From Methylobacterium sp. DB0501 (GTDB taxonomy: Bacteria > Pseudomonadota > Alphaproteobacteria > Rhizobiales > Beijerinckiaceae), in contig NZ_JAAKGV010000001.1 of NCBI RefSeq assembly GCF_011043735.1, forward strand, positions 186,001 through 250,000: a DNA stretch of 64,000 bases. The letters are read 5' to 3'. Position numbers and translations under genes: made by a program. Shown here piece after piece: positions 36,721 through 46,678 of the stretch. Within the stretch, counting starts at the first letter, position 1; each line of letters opens with the position of its first letter. The notes under the pieces were generated by a model. It was not told the DNA's origin, did no database searches, and saw only the letters and a program-made list of their open reading frames with translations.

Positions 36721-38040
36721 ATGGCCTATCACGACCGCCGCGGCCTGCCCGTCTCGACCCGTTCCACCCCGGCCGCCGAGCATTACCGCGAGGGCGTCGA
36801 CCTCATGCTCGCCGCCTGGCCGGGCGCCGCCGAGGCGCTCGACGCAGCGATCGCCGCCGATCCGGGCTTTGCTCTGGCGCATGCCGCCCGGGCCCGCCTG
36901 CACGCGATGCGCACCGAGCCGGCGGCGGCGCGGGCCCGCATCACCGCCGCCGCCCGGCGGGTGGCGGACGGCGCGACCGAGCGCGAGCGGAGCCACGTCG
37001 CGGTGCTGTCGCTGGCGATCGACGGCCAGTCGGGGCCGGCGCTCGCCCGGGCGCTTGCCCATCTCGATGCCTGGCCGCGGGACGCCCTGATCCTGTCGCT
37101 GCCGCTCGGCGCCTTCGGGCTGCTGGCCTTCTCCGGCCGGCCCGACCACGACCGGGCCCGGGTCGATCTCTGCGAGCGCCACGCCCACGCCTACGACCCC
37201 GACGACTGGTGGTTCGCGGTCTCCCGCGGCTGGGCCCACACCGAGAACGGGGCGGTGGCCCGCGGGCGGGCGCTGACCGAGCGGGGCTTCGCATTGCGGC
37301 GCCGGAACGCCAACGGCGCCCACGCCCTGTCGCACGCCCTGTTCGAGGACGGCGCCGGACCCGAGGCCGAGGCGCTGATCGCCGGCTGGCTGCCGGGTTA
37401 CGACCGCTCCGGCATCCTGCACGGCCACATCGCCTGGCATGCCGCCCTCTCGGCGCTGGAGCGCGGCGATTCCGGCGGGGCGCTGGCGATCTACGACGCG
37501 CATGTGCGGCCCGGCGTGACGGCGGGCCTGCCGCTCAACGTGATCACCGACACCGTATCGCTGCTCTGGCGCCTGACCGCCTACGGCCACGCGGTCCCGG
37601 CCGGGCTGTGGGACGAGGTCCGGACCTATTCCGCGCCGTATTTCACCCGGGCCGGCTTCGGCTTCGCCGACGCCCATATGGGGCTGCTCGCCGCCGCGAC
37701 CGGCGACCGCGCGGGGGCGCAAGCGCGCATCGATGCCCTCACCGCCCTGGTCGAGGCCGGCACGCTGGCGGCCGGGCCGGTGGTGCCGGCGATCTGCCGG
37801 GCGGCCCTGGCCTTCGCGGACGGGGACGACGCGGCCTGCGCGCGGATCCTCGAACCGGTCGCCGCGGAGATCGTGCGCATCGGCGGCAGCGGCGCGCAAC
37901 GCGAGATGATCGAGGATACGCTCCTCGTCGCCCTGATGCGCGCCGGCGAGGCCGGCAAGGCCCGCGCCCGCCTCGACGCCCGCCTCCACCGCCGCCCCTC
38001 GCCGCGCGACGCGCGCTGGCGGGCCCAGCTCACCGCCTGA
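36721..38040 (+). CDS. Tetratricopeptide repeat protein (TTC38-like)
   Basis: A 439-residue soluble protein of alpha-helical repeats. Recognisable TPR pairs occur at ~20-70 (HYREGVDLMLAAWPGAAEAL, IAADPGFALAHAARARLHA) and ~180-260 (WFAVSRGWAHTENGAVARGRALTERGF, shown in part; AHALSHALFEDG; HGHIAWHAALSALERGD). The WHAALSALE and GWAHTENG-type signatures match the TTC38 family of cytosolic TPR proteins of unknown function. It lies 10 bases ahead of an MFS transporter and diverges from an AraC regulator, so all three probably form one regulated unit. Confidence 0.85.
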   Translation: MAYHDRRGLPVSTRSTPAAEHYREGVDLMLAAWPGAAEALDAAIAADPGFALAHAARARLHAMRTEPAAARARITAAARRVADGATERERSHVAVLSLAIDGQSGPALARALAHLDAWPRDALILSLPLGAFGLLAFSGRPDHDRARVDLCERHAHAYDPDDWWFAVSRGWAHTENGAVARGRALTERGFALRRRNANGAHALSHALFEDGAGPEAEALIAGWLPGYDRSGILHGHIAWHAALSALERGDSGGALAIYDAHVRPGVTAGLPLNVITDTVSLLWRLTAYGHAVPAGLWDEVRTYSAPYFTRAGFGFADAHMGLLAAATGDRAGAQARIDALTALVEAGTLAAGPVVPAICRAALAFADGDDAACARILEPVAAEIVRIGGSGAQREMIEDTLLVALMRAGEAGKARARLDARLHRRPSPRDARWRAQLTA

Positions 38041-38050
38041 AAGGCAGACG

Positions 38051-39262
38051 ATGTCGAACTCCGCCGCCCCGCCCGCCTTGCCCGACGCGACCGGCACCGG
38101 CAACGTCCTGCGCCTCGCGGTCGCGCAGGCGCTCGCCGGGGCCAACTCGGTCGTGGTCTTCGCCACCGGCGCCGTCATCGGCAACCGGCTGGCGCCGGAT
38201 CCGGCGCTCGCCACCCTGCCGATCTCGATCTTCGTCGTCGGCATGGCGGCCTGCACCCTGCCGGCCGGGCGCATCGCCCGGGCTCGCGGCCGCCGCACGG
38301 CGTTCCTGGCCGGCACCGGGTGCGGCGTGCTGGTCGGGCTCCTGGCGGCGCTCGCCGTGGTGCTGTCGTCGTTCTGGCTCTTCTGCCTGGCGACCTTCTT
38401 CGGCGGCGCCTACGCCGCCGTGGTGCTGTCGTTCCGCTTCGCCGCCGCCGATTGCGTCGCGCCGGAGCGCCGTCCGCGGGCCCTCTCGGCGGTCATGGCG
38501 GGCGGGGTCTTCGCCGGGATCATCGGGCCGCAGCTCGTCAGCCACACGATGGACCTTTGGCCGTCCCACGTCTTCGCCGCCACCTTCCTCGCGCAAGCCG
38601 CGGTCGCGGCCTTGTCGGCGGTCGTGCTCCTGGGCGTGCGGCTGCCGGGGCCGAGCCGGGCCGAGATCTCCGGCGGGCGCCCGCTGATCGAAATCGCCCG
38701 CCAGCCCCGCTTCGTCACCGCGGTCCTGTGCGGGGTGGTGTCCTATCTCCTCATGAATTTCCTGATGACCGCCGCGCCGCTGGCGATGCACCTGTGCGGC
38801 TTCACCCAGGACGACGCCAATCTCGGCCTGCAATGGCACGTGATCGCGATGTACGCCCCGAGCTTCTTCACCGGGCGGCTGATCGCGCGGTTCGGCGCGC
38901 CCGCCGTGGTCGCGGCGGGGCTCGCGCTCACGGCGGTCGCGGCGACCGTCGGGCTGTCGGGCCTGGATCTCGCCCATTTCTGGGCCTTCCTGGTCCTGCT
39001 CGGCCTCGGCTGGAATTTCGGCTTCGTCGGCGCCTCCGCCATGGTGCTCGAGTGCCACCGGCCGGAGGAGCGGACCCGGGTGCAGTCGCTCAACGACTTC
39101 GTGGTGTTCGGCACGATGGCGATCGGCTCGTTCTCCTCCGGCGGGCTGCTCGCGCATTACGGCTGGGACGTGGTGCTGTGGGTGTCGTTCGGACCCCTCG
39201 CCCTGGCGGTCGCGGCGCTCGGCCTGGCGGCGGCGTCGCGCCCCGCCCCGGCGGCGGGCTGA
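38051..39262 (+). CDS. MFS transporter
   Basis: A 403-residue major facilitator with about 12 membrane segments. The loop motif near TM2-3 reads GRIARARGRRTAFLAGTG, matching MFS motif A. Acidic and Arg residues in the first half (RFAAADCVAPERRPRALS) are conserved in the YajR/YnfM-like group. Substrate cannot be read. Codes right after the TPR gene with AAGGCAG before the ATG, so likely cotranscribed and controlled by the divergent AraC regulator. Confidence 0.9.
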   Translation: MSNSAAPPALPDATGTGNVLRLAVAQALAGANSVVVFATGAVIGNRLAPDPALATLPISIFVVGMAACTLPAGRIARARGRRTAFLAGTGCGVLVGLLAALAVVLSSFWLFCLATFFGGAYAAVVLSFRFAAADCVAPERRPRALSAVMAGGVFAGIIGPQLVSHTMDLWPSHVFAATFLAQAAVAALSAVVLLGVRLPGPSRAEISGGRPLIEIARQPRFVTAVLCGVVSYLLMNFLMTAAPLAMHLCGFTQDDANLGLQWHVIAMYAPSFFTGRLIARFGAPAVVAAGLALTAVAATVGLSGLDLAHFWAFLVLLGLGWNFGFVGASAMVLECHRPEERTRVQSLNDFVVFGTMAIGSFSSGGLLAHYGWDVVLWVSFGPLALAVAALGLAAASRPAPAAG

Positions 39263-39266
39263 CCCG

Positions 39267-39659
39267 TCAGCGCCGCTTCGCCGGCTCGCGGCTCAGGTTC
39301 CGGGCCGCCAGCTCCTCCTCGTAGCGCGAAAAGCGCGTCGCCTGCTCCTCGCCGAGGCGGCGCAGGAAGTCGAAGGCGTAGATCCCGGTATCGTGCATGT
39401 CGTCGAAGGTGAGCTTGACGGCGTAGTTGCCGATCGCGGCCACCGACAGGATCTGGACCTCGCGCTTGCCCGGGATCCACTTCCGCTCGGAGGGCGCGTG
39501 GCCCTGCACCTCGGCCGAGGGGCTCTCGACCCGCAGGTACTCCGCCGGCAGGGCGTAGGCCGCGCCGCCGGCATAAGCGACGTGGAGGGTGCGCTTGTCG
39601 CGCGACAGCCGGATCTCGGTCGGCCAATCCGCCTCGTCGGTCTTGTGGGTGTCGGTCAT
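39267..39659 (-). CDS. DUF971 protein
   Basis: A 130-residue DUF971 protein (the domain also forms the N-terminus of gamma-butyrobetaine hydroxylase). Visible: [38 protein letters not shown] and the [27 protein letters not shown] stretch, quoted in part as [17 protein letters not shown]. Stand-alone DUF971 proteins are often near Mrp-type or MoCo genes; here it is divergent from moaA across 107 bases. The ATG at 39659 has a GGAG nine bases ahead; an extra nine codons upstream is possible but less likely. Confidence 0.9.
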   Translation of the reverse strand: MTDTHKTDEADWPTEIRLSRDKRTLHVAYAGGAAYALPAEYLRVESPSAEVQGHAPSERKWIPGKREVQILSVAAIGNYAVKLTFDDMHDTGIYAFDFLRRLGEEQATRFSRYEEELAARNLSREPAKRR

Positions 39660-39766
39660 GGGTGCGTCTCCCTGCACATCAGGCACAACTTGCCCGTCAT
39701 CCCGGGAGCGCTCATATGCAGGCTGGCATCCGGCCGCCAGAGCCGCGTCCCGAGGAAGTTGATCGC

Positions 39767-40816
39767 ATGTGGGGTCCCCGTACCGACGATCCGATGCCGG
39801 CCGTGCCCGTGCCGGCCCGGCCGGCGCCGCTGATCGATCCGTTCCAGCGAGCGATCACCTACCTGCGCGTCTCGGTGACCGACCGCTGCGACCTGCGCTG
39901 CGTCTACTGCATGTCCGAGGACATGACCTTCCTGCCCAAGCGCGATCTGCTCACGCTGGAGGAGCTGGACCGGGTCTGCTCGGTCTTCGTCGCCCGCGGC
40001 GTGAGGAAGCTGCGCATCACCGGCGGCGAGCCGCTGGTGCGCCGGGACATCATGCGGCTCTTTCGCAACCTCTCGCGCCACCTCGAATCCGGGGCGCTGG
40101 AGGAGATGACGCTGACCACCAACGGCACCCGCCTGCGCCAGCACGCCGCCGAGCTGGCGGCCCTCGGCATGCGCCGGATCAACGTCTCGCTCGACACCCT
40201 GGACCCCGGGAAGTTCCGGGCGATCACCCGGCGCGGCGACCTCGACACGGTGCTCGACGGCATCGCGGCGGCGCGCGAGGCCGGCCTGAAGGTCAAGATC
40301 AACGCCGTGGCGCTGAAGGGCGTCAACGAGGACGAGATCCCAGGCATGCTCGACTGGGCCCACGGGCTCGGCATGGACATGACGCTGATCGAGGTGATGC
40401 CGCTCGGCGACATCGAGCCCGAGCGCGTCGACCAGTTCCTGCCGCTCTCGGTGGTGCGCGAGCGCCTGTCCGAGCGCTACAGCCTCACGCCGCTGCCCGA
40501 CCGCACCGGGGGGCCGGCCCGCTACGTGCGGGTGGAGGAGACCGGCGGGCGCCTCGGCTTCATCACCCCGCTCACCCATAATTTCTGCGAGAGCTGCAAC
40601 CGGGTGCGCCTGACCTGCACCGGCCAGCTCTACCTGTGCCTGGGCCAGGAGGACGCCGCCGACCTGCGGGCGGCTTTGCGCGCCTCCCCCGACGATGCCG
40701 TGGTGGCCGAGGCGATCCGGGAGGCGATCACCCGCAAGCCGAAGGGCCACGACTTCGTCATCGCCCGCGCGGCGAAGCCCGCGGTGCCGCGGCACATGAG
40801 CACGACGGGGGGCTGA
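39767..40816 (+). CDS. moaA: GTP 3',8-cyclase MoaA (molybdopterin synthesis)
   Basis: A 349-residue radical-SAM enzyme catalysing the first step of molybdenum cofactor synthesis, GTP to 3',8-cyclo-7,8-dihydro-GTP. The SAM cluster motif is CDLRCVYC, followed by the [12 protein letters not shown] segment. The second cluster has [13 protein letters not shown] plus a later C in LYLCLG. ATG at 39767 follows GAGGAAG at eight bases and gives normal length; ATG codons up to 35 residues earlier exist. Links with mobA and the molbindin operon at the other end of the window. Convergent with the MCP-PilZ gene. Confidence 0.96.
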   Translation: MWGPRTDDPMPAVPVPARPAPLIDPFQRAITYLRVSVTDRCDLRCVYCMSEDMTFLPKRDLLTLEELDRVCSVFVARGVRKLRITGGEPLVRRDIMRLFRNLSRHLESGALEEMTLTTNGTRLRQHAAELAALGMRRINVSLDTLDPGKFRAITRRGDLDTVLDGIAAAREAGLKVKINAVALKGVNEDEIPGMLDWAHGLGMDMTLIEVMPLGDIEPERVDQFLPLSVVRERLSERYSLTPLPDRTGGPARYVRVEETGGRLGFITPLTHNFCESCNRVRLTCTGQLYLCLGQEDAADLRAALRASPDDAVVAEAIREAITRKPKGHDFVIARAAKPAVPRHMSTTGG

Positions 40817-40825
40817 CGGCCGCCG

Positions 40826-42550
40826 TCAGATCCGGAACCCCATCCTGAGCGCTCCCCAGTGCCGCCCATGGACCCGGATGGGGCTCGCGACCTCGCGCAG
40901 GGGCGGCCGGCCGGCCTCGTCCTGCGGGCAGGCCTGGACCAGGAAGGCACGGGTCGAACGGGCGGCGGACAGGCCGATGCGGTCGTCGTAGAGCCGGCGC
41001 TGGCGGGCGTGCAGCGCGTTCCAGGCCGGGTCGCCGGTCCGCGGCACCTGCGACCGGGCGCGATTGTGGACCGGGGCGTAGCCGTTGCGGTCGACGGGGA
41101 AGCAGAAGGCGGTGCGCGGATCGGCCAGGAGCAGCGGCTCCAGGATCGGCGGCAGCAGATCCTCCAGGACCGGCACCGCGGCGGTGAGGTAATGCGGCGG
41201 CTCGATGCCGGCGACCGGGCGGTAGCTGGTGTCGAACAGCGCGTGGCGCAGGAGCCGGCCCTCGGCCAGGGCCTGCTCCAGGGCCGCGCCGACCGCCGCC
41301 GCGCCCCCCTGCGCCGCCGCGATGAGCGGCCGGTTCTCCTCCTCGACCGCCACCAGGGCGTCGCGCATCCGGGTCTCGGAGGTGGGATCGACGAGGGCGC
41401 AGTGCAGGCCGCGCGGGCTCGCCCCGGCGACCTGCACCTGCAGCCGGCCGATGCCCCGCACGTCGAGGGAGAGCCGGGCCCCGGCCGGCGCGCCGCAGCC
41501 CTCCGGCGGGGTCAGGAGCAGACCGCCCCGGCTCAGGTCGAGCACCCGCCCGAGGCCCCAATTGCCGACCCGCACCGCGAGGTCGACGGGATAGCGGTCG
41601 TGGACGCGCCGGTCGCCGATCTCCGCCTGGCGCAAGGACGCGACCGTGCGCAGGGCGAGTCCCCCGGCGAGGCCGGCGACGCCGGCGCCGACCGATTCGG
41701 CGGTCTCCATGCGCCGGGCCGCCTCGCCGGCGGCCGTCGCCGCGGACACGGCGTCCCGGCCGAACGCGTCGGTGGCCTCCGCGAGGTCTCGGGCGTCGTC
41801 GGCGAGGTACCGGGCGGCCGCCGCCTGGGCCTCGGCCGCCGCGCCGGTCGTGGCGAAGGCCGGGCGCAGGCAGGCCAGCGAGGTCGCGACGCTGCCCATC
41901 GCCACCGCGCCGGGGCCGGAGAGGCGGCGGCTCAGGGCCCGCACCTCCTCCACCGCCCGGGCCGCATCGGCCGACAGGAGCTTGAATTCCTCCGCCATGC
42001 GCCAGAGCGGCCCGCCGCCCGCGCCGGCACGCGCCGCCTCGACGGTGGCGTTGAGGGCGAGGCGATTGGCCTGCCGCGCCAGGGTGGCGGCGGCCTCGAC
42101 GACGCGGGCGGCGTCCTGCGCGGCGCCCGCCATCTCGGCCTCGAGCACGCGGCTCTGGGCGTCGGTGCGGTCGAGGTGGCGGCCGGCCTGCACCAGCACG
42201 CCGGCGAGCCCCTCCGATTCGCTCGCGAGCCGGTCGGCCGAGACGCCGAGCGCCCGGCCGCGCCCGCCCGCCTCCTCGGCGCGATCCCCCAGGGCTTCGA
42301 GGCCGCGGGCGAGGGCGAGGGTGTCGGCGGCGACGGCGGCGGTCTCGGCGCAGCCGTCGCGGGCGGCGACCCCGACGGCGCGGGCGGCCCGCACCAGCTC
42401 CGCCTCGACCCGGTCGACGGCGTCGCGCCCGGCACGGCCCGCATCGCGGTCGGGCCCCTCGATCGCCGGCGCCGCCGCGGGGAGCGGCGGCAGGATCTCG
42501 ACCGCGTCGCGGTCGCGGGACGATGGGGGCGGGCGGAAGCTCAGGCGCAT
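40826..42550 (-). CDS. Soluble methyl-accepting chemotaxis-like protein with PilZ domain
   Basis: A 574-residue cytoplasmic protein. The first ~300 residues are a short MCP-type coiled-coil signalling domain with the hairpin tip RLALNATVEAARAGA (normally NLLALNAAIEAARAGE). A PilZ domain follows (~310-400): RVHDRYPVDLAVRV carries the RxxxR and DLSRGGLLLTPPEG the D-x-S-x-G-G c-di-GMP residues. The C-terminal ~170 residues (PVAGIEPPHYL, FCFPVDRNGYAPVHN) look like a cache-type sensor fold. No membrane helix. It could link c-di-GMP to chemotaxis or a related array. Confidence 0.88.
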   Translation of the reverse strand: MRLSFRPPPSSRDRDAVEILPPLPAAAPAIEGPDRDAGRAGRDAVDRVEAELVRAARAVGVAARDGCAETAAVAADTLALARGLEALGDRAEEAGGRGRALGVSADRLASESEGLAGVLVQAGRHLDRTDAQSRVLEAEMAGAAQDAARVVEAAATLARQANRLALNATVEAARAGAGGGPLWRMAEEFKLLSADAARAVEEVRALSRRLSGPGAVAMGSVATSLACLRPAFATTGAAAEAQAAAARYLADDARDLAEATDAFGRDAVSAATAAGEAARRMETAESVGAGVAGLAGGLALRTVASLRQAEIGDRRVHDRYPVDLAVRVGNWGLGRVLDLSRGGLLLTPPEGCGAPAGARLSLDVRGIGRLQVQVAGASPRGLHCALVDPTSETRMRDALVAVEEENRPLIAAAQGGAAAVGAALEQALAEGRLLRHALFDTSYRPVAGIEPPHYLTAAVPVLEDLLPPILEPLLLADPRTAFCFPVDRNGYAPVHNRARSQVPRTGDPAWNALHARQRRLYDDRIGLSAARSTRAFLVQACPQDEAGRPPLREVASPIRVHGRHWGALRMGFRI

Positions 42551-42706
42551 GGCGGGATGAGAGCGCGGCGCGCTTAAAAGCCGGTTAACCCTGACGTAGG
42601 GTTATCGCCGGCTCTCCATCGGGCGCCCCGGGACGACGCGCGAGTTGCGCCGGAAGGCGAGGCCATGGCAGGGTCCGCTCACCGATCGACACGTCTTCCC
42701 CGTTTC

Positions 42707-43519
42707 ATGAGAGACCGCCGCCGGATGAGCCGCCTGCTCTCCCGCCTCCTGCTCCTGTCGCTGCTGGCCGCCGGGCCCGCCCTCGCCGAGCAAGCCCCCG
42801 CCCCTTCGCCCTCCCCCCTCCCCTCCCCGGTGCGCATCGCCACCGAGGGCGGCCACCCGCCGTTCAACTACGTCGAGGACGGCAAGCCGGCAGGGTTCGA
42901 GGTCGAGCTGGCCCAGGCCCTGTGCGCGCAGGCCGGGCTCACCTGCACGATCGTGCTCCACCAGTGGGACGGCATCATCAAGGGCCTGGAGGCCGGCGAG
43001 TACGACGCCATCATGGCGGCGATGGCGATCACGCCGAAGCGGGCCGCCCGCATCGCCTTCACCAGGCCCTATCTGCGCATCCCGTTCACCTACGTGGCGC
43101 GGCGCGACGCCTCGCTGCCGCCCCCCTCGCCCGCCACCCTGCCGGGGCGGCGGATCGGCGTGGCGGCGCACGGGCCGCAGGTCGCCTACCTGGAGCAGCG
43201 GGTGCCGGGCGCCGAGATCCGCACCTTCGACAGCCTCGCCGACGCGACCCTCGACCTGCGGGCCGGCCGGGTCGACTTCGTTCTGGGCGACAAGCTCGAC
43301 CTCGCGACATTCCTCGCCAGGCCGGAGGGCGAGGCCTGCTGCCTCCTCGTCGGCGACGTGCCGGCCGGCGAGCCCCTGCTCGGCGAGGGCGTCGGCATCG
43401 GCCTGCGCAAGGCCGACGGCGCCTTGCGCGCGGCGTTCGAGACGGCGCTCGCCGCCCTGATCGCCGACGGGCGCTACGACCGCATCCGGGCGAAGTACAT
43501 TCCGTTCGACACGAAGTGA
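42707..43519 (+). CDS. Periplasmic amino-acid-type substrate-binding protein
   Basis: A 270-residue SBP_bac_3 protein. A signal peptide (MRDRRRMSRLLSRLLLLSLLAAGPALAE) precedes VRIATEGGHPPFNYVEDGKPAGFEVELA. YDAIMAAMAITPKRAARIAFTRPY (shown in part as MAITPKRAARIAFTRPY) is the lysine/arginine/ornithine or polar-amino-acid binding signature. Another ATG lies six codons further on (42725). No permease or ATPase is adjacent, so it is an orphan binding protein, or has partners elsewhere. A very stable hairpin follows its stop. Confidence 0.88.
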   Translation: MRDRRRMSRLLSRLLLLSLLAAGPALAEQAPAPSPSPLPSPVRIATEGGHPPFNYVEDGKPAGFEVELAQALCAQAGLTCTIVLHQWDGIIKGLEAGEYDAIMAAMAITPKRAARIAFTRPYLRIPFTYVARRDASLPPPSPATLPGRRIGVAAHGPQVAYLEQRVPGAEIRTFDSLADATLDLRAGRVDFVLGDKLDLATFLARPEGEACCLLVGDVPAGEPLLGEGVGIGLRKADGALRAAFETALAALIADGRYDRIRAKYIPFDTK

Positions 43520-43521
43520 CG

Positions 43522-43561
43522 GCCTCCTCGCCACGGGCGGGATCGGCCGTGGCGAGGAGGC
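43522..43561 (+). terminator. Stable hairpin after the binding-protein gene
   Basis: Perfect 15-base arms (GCCTCCTCGCCACGG and its complement) with loop GCGGGATCGG, three bases past the stop. It is followed by GCGCTCGTTT rather than a T-tract, so termination is likely but imperfect. Confidence 0.65.
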
Positions 43562-43641
43562 GCGCTCGTTTGACGGGCACCGGGCCGGCTCACTACACCG
43601 GGGGCCGACCGCCGGGATAACGGCGTGGGAGGAACGAGCGC

Positions 43642-44508
43642 ATGGCGAAGGTCGCGTTTCTGGGTCTCGGCGTGATGGGGGGCCCGATGGCCCGCCACCT
43701 CGCCGCCAAGGGCCACGACGTCACGGTCTACAACCGCACCAGGGCCAAGGCCGACGAGTGGGTGGGTGCCCATGGCGGCAAGGCGGCGGCAACGCCGCGC
43801 GAGGCGGCGGAGGGCCAGGAGATCGTCTTCGCCTGCGTCGGCAACGACGACGACCTGCGTCAGGTCACGACCGGGCCGGACGGCGCCTTCTCGGCGATGG
43901 GCAAGGGCACGGTCTTCGTCGACCACACCACCGCCTCGGCGGAAGTCGCGCGCGAGCTGGCGTCAGCGGCCGGGAAGGCCGGCTTCGGCTTCGTCGACGC
44001 CCCGGTCTCCGGCGGCCAGGCCGGCGCCGAGAACGGTGTGCTGACGGTGATGTGCGGCGGCGAGCCTGCCACCTTCGCGCGGGTCGAGCCGGTGATCGGG
44101 GCCTACGCCCGCGCCTGCCGGCTGCTGGGGCCGGTCGGCGCCGGCCAGCTCGCCAAGATGATGAACCAGATCTGCATCGCCGGCCTGGTCCAGGGCCTGT
44201 CGGAGGCGGTGCATTTCGGCAAGCAGGCCGGTCTCGACATCGAGGCGGTGCTCGACGTGATCTCCAAGGGCGCCGCCGGCTCCTGGCAGATGGAGAATCG
44301 CGGCAAGACCATGAACGAGGGCAAGTTCGATTTCGGCTTCGCCGTCGACTGGATGCGCAAGGATCTGTCGATCGTCCTGGCGGAAGCCCGCCGCAACAAG
44401 TCCAAGCTGCCGGTGACGGCCCTCGTCGACCAGTTCTACGCCGAGGTGCAGAGCATGGGCGGCGGGCGCTGGGACACGTCGAGCCTGATCGCGCGGCTGG
44501 AGAAGTAA
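43642..44508 (+). CDS. NAD-dependent beta-hydroxyacid dehydrogenase (3-hydroxyisobutyrate dehydrogenase family)
   Basis: A 288-residue oxidoreductase. Rossmann motif FLGLGVMGGPMARHLAAKGH, substrate-site DAPVSGGQAGAENGVLT, catalytic Lys in GAGQLAKMMNQ and KMMNQI all match the family (3-hydroxyisobutyrate, tartronate semialdehyde or glyoxylate reductases). ATG follows GGGAGGAACGAGCG. It stands alone on the plus strand before a palindromic repeat and the convergent glpK. A specific substrate cannot be assigned; tartronate-semialdehyde reductase or GLYR-type activity are equal alternatives. Confidence 0.92.
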   Translation: MAKVAFLGLGVMGGPMARHLAAKGHDVTVYNRTRAKADEWVGAHGGKAAATPREAAEGQEIVFACVGNDDDLRQVTTGPDGAFSAMGKGTVFVDHTTASAEVARELASAAGKAGFGFVDAPVSGGQAGAENGVLTVMCGGEPATFARVEPVIGAYARACRLLGPVGAGQLAKMMNQICIAGLVQGLSEAVHFGKQAGLDIEAVLDVISKGAAGSWQMENRGKTMNEGKFDFGFAVDWMRKDLSIVLAEARRNKSKLPVTALVDQFYAEVQSMGGGRWDTSSLIARLEK

Positions 44509-44552
44509 GAGCGCGGTCGACGGGGTCGACTGCGCACAATAAGAGCCTCATT

Positions 44553-44692
44553 GTCATCCCGGGGCTCGCCGACGGTGAGAACCCGGGACACACAACCGCT
44601 GAAGATGCAGGCTTGAACGGATCGTGTTCCGCTTCGTCCTGGAACGTCGGCGGATATGGATCCCGGGTTCCGCTACGCGGCCCCGGGATGAC
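44553..44692. repeat. GC-rich palindromic repeat element, family B
   Basis: Inverted arms GTCATCCCGGGG...GAACCCGGGA (44553 on) and TCCCGGGTTCCGCT...CCCCGGGATGAC (to 44692) form an imperfect long hairpin about 140 bases across. It lies between the convergent dehydrogenase and glpK genes. A single arm of the same design is seen at 55758-55791. The family resembles short intergenic palindromes of alphaproteobacteria and encodes nothing. Confidence 0.8.
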
Positions 44693-44726
44693 TTAGTGGG
44701 CTGGAAACCTCGGCGAGACGATCCCT

Positions 44727-46220
44727 CTACTTCCCCACCAGGCAGCTCACCGCCTTGCGCCAGCCCGCCAGACGCCGCTCGCGCAAGGTCGGCTCCATCG
44801 CCGGGGTGAAGCGGCGCTCCAGGCGCCAATGGTCGGCGAAGTGCTCGGGCTCCGGGTAGAGGCCGCAGGCGAGGCCGGCGAGATAGGCCGCGCCCAGCGC
44901 CGTCGTCTCCTTCACCTCGGGCCGGTCCACGGGTGCGGCGAGCAGGTCGGCGAGGCGCTGCATCGTCCAGTCGGAGGCGACCATGCCGCCGTCGACCCGC
45001 AGCACCGTGGCGCGGCCGTCCCCGTCGGACCAGTCGGCCCGCATGGCGGCGAGGAGGTCCGCGGTCTGGTAGCAGACGCTCTCGAGCGCCGCGCGGGCGA
45101 GCTCGGCCGGTCCCGTGCCGCGGGTGAGACCGAACAGGGCGCCGCGGGCGTCGGGCTCCCAGTGGGGCGCACCGAGGCCGACGAAGGCCGGCACCAGATA
45201 GACGTCCTGCGCCGGGTCGGCCCGCTCGGCGAGCGCACCCGTCTCGGCCGCCGACTCGATGATTCCGAGCCCGTCGCGCAGCCACTGCACCGCGGCACCG
45301 GCGACGAAGATCGAGCCTTCCAGCGCATAGGTGCGCCGGCCGTTCAACTGGTAGGCGATGGTGGTGAGGAGCTTGTTCTTCGAGGCGACCGGCTGTGACC
45401 CGGTGTTGAGGAGGGCGAAGCACCCGGTGCCGTAGGTCGACTTGACCATGCCGGGCCGGAAGCAGGCCTGCCCCACCGTCGCGGCCTGCTGGTCGCCGGC
45501 CACGCCCCGGATCGGGATCGCGGCGCCGAACAGCTCCGGGTCGGTCTCGCCGAAATCGCCCGAGGAATCGCGCACCTCCGGCAGCATCGAGGCCGGCACG
45601 CCGAGGAGAGCCATCAGCTCGTCGTCCCAGGCGCCGCGATGGATGTCGAAGAGGAGCGTGCGCGAGGCGTTGGTGGCGTCGGTGACGTGCAGCCGGCCGC
45701 CGGTGAGGCGCCACAAGAGATACGAATCGACGGTGCCGAAGGCGAGCTCGCCGGCCTCGGCCCGGGCACGGGCGCCGGGCACGTTGTCGAGGATCCAGGC
45801 GATCTTGGTGCCGGAGAAGTAAGGATCGAGGATCAGGCCGGTCTTGGCCGTCACCATCGGCTCGTGGCCGGCCTCCTTGAGGCGGGCGCAGATCCCGGCC
45901 GAGCGCCGATCCTGCCAGACGATGGCGCGGTGCACCGCCTCGCCGGTGCGCTTGTCCCAGACCAGCGTCGTCTCGCGCTGGTTGGTGATGCCGATCGCCG
46001 CCACGTCCCGGGCCGTCACGCCCGCTTGTTTCATCGCCGCCCGACAGGTCTCGAGCGTCGTGCGCCAGAGATCCTCCGGCTCGTGCTCAACCCAGCCGGA
46101 GGCCGGGAAATGCTGCGGGAACTCGGCCTGGGCGAGGCCCGCGATCGAGGTATCGGGCCGGAACAAAAGGGCGCGCGAGGAGGTGGTGCCCTGGTCGATG
46201 GCGAGGATGAGGGAGGACAT
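44727..46220 (-). CDS. glpK: Glycerol kinase
   Basis: A 497-residue FGGY-family kinase that makes glycerol-3-phosphate from glycerol and ATP. It opens [17 protein letters not shown] (ATP site). [17 protein letters not shown] and [14 protein letters not shown] are substrate-side segments, and [14 protein letters not shown] and [12 protein letters not shown] complete the family signature. Full length, no defects. Genetically last of the glycerol regulon, separated from glpV by a vapBC pair. Supplies glpD. Confidence 0.97.
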   Translation of the reverse strand: MSSLILAIDQGTTSSRALLFRPDTSIAGLAQAEFPQHFPASGWVEHEPEDLWRTTLETCRAAMKQAGVTARDVAAIGITNQRETTLVWDKRTGEAVHRAIVWQDRRSAGICARLKEAGHEPMVTAKTGLILDPYFSGTKIAWILDNVPGARARAEAGELAFGTVDSYLLWRLTGGRLHVTDATNASRTLLFDIHRGAWDDELMALLGVPASMLPEVRDSSGDFGETDPELFGAAIPIRGVAGDQQAATVGQACFRPGMVKSTYGTGCFALLNTGSQPVASKNKLLTTIAYQLNGRRTYALEGSIFVAGAAVQWLRDGLGIIESAAETGALAERADPAQDVYLVPAFVGLGAPHWEPDARGALFGLTRGTGPAELARAALESVCYQTADLLAAMRADWSDGDGRATVLRVDGGMVASDWTMQRLADLLAAPVDRPEVKETTALGAAYLAGLACGLYPEPEHFADHWRLERRFTPAMEPTLRERRLAGWRKAVSCLVGK

Positions 46221-46243
46221 CGGAGGCTCTTTCGCGCGGTGCG

Positions 46244-46678
46244 TTAGAGGGGTGGCGGCTCCAGCGTGGCGAGGCCGATCGTGTCGGCCGCCCGGCGAAG
46301 CCGCGCATCGAAGGTGGCGAAGGGCAGACCGGTGACCTGGAGCAGCGCGAGATGCAGGGCATCGGGACCGCGCACGCCGAGGACGGCGTCCTCGACGATG
46401 GTGCGGGCGCGAACGAACATGTTCCGCGTGATGGTCATTGGGCGGCCGAGGGCCACCCGCCAGAACTCGAAGCGCGAGAAGATCGACCGAGCTTCAGCCG
46501 AATCCAGCTTGCGCTCACGGACCAACCGCGAAATCGCCGACGTAAATTCGAGAACGGTGAGGTCCGATATGACGATGGCGACGCTCGGATCGGCAACCCA
46601 GGCCTGGATGCGCACTGACGAGGCTTCCCGTACGAAGATCGCGATCACGATGTTCGCGTCGCAACAAACGCGGCTCAC
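46244..46678 (-). CDS. PIN-domain toxin VapC
   Basis: A 144-residue PIN-domain ribonuclease, toxin of a type II toxin-antitoxin pair. Acidic metal-binding residues are visible: CCDANIVIA (Asp 7), [10 protein letters not shown] (Glu), [11 protein letters not shown] (Asp) and [12 protein letters not shown] (Asp). The layout is typical of VapC. It overlaps the antitoxin by four bases. Probably cleaves tRNA or other structured RNA. Sits within the glycerol gene order, so may have inserted there. Confidence 0.9.
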   Translation of the reverse strand: MSRVCCDANIVIAIFVREASSVRIQAWVADPSVAIVISDLTVLEFTSAISRLVRERKLDSAEARSIFSRFEFWRVALGRPMTITRNMFVRARTIVEDAVLGVRGPDALHLALLQVTGLPFATFDARLRRAADTIGLATLEPPPL

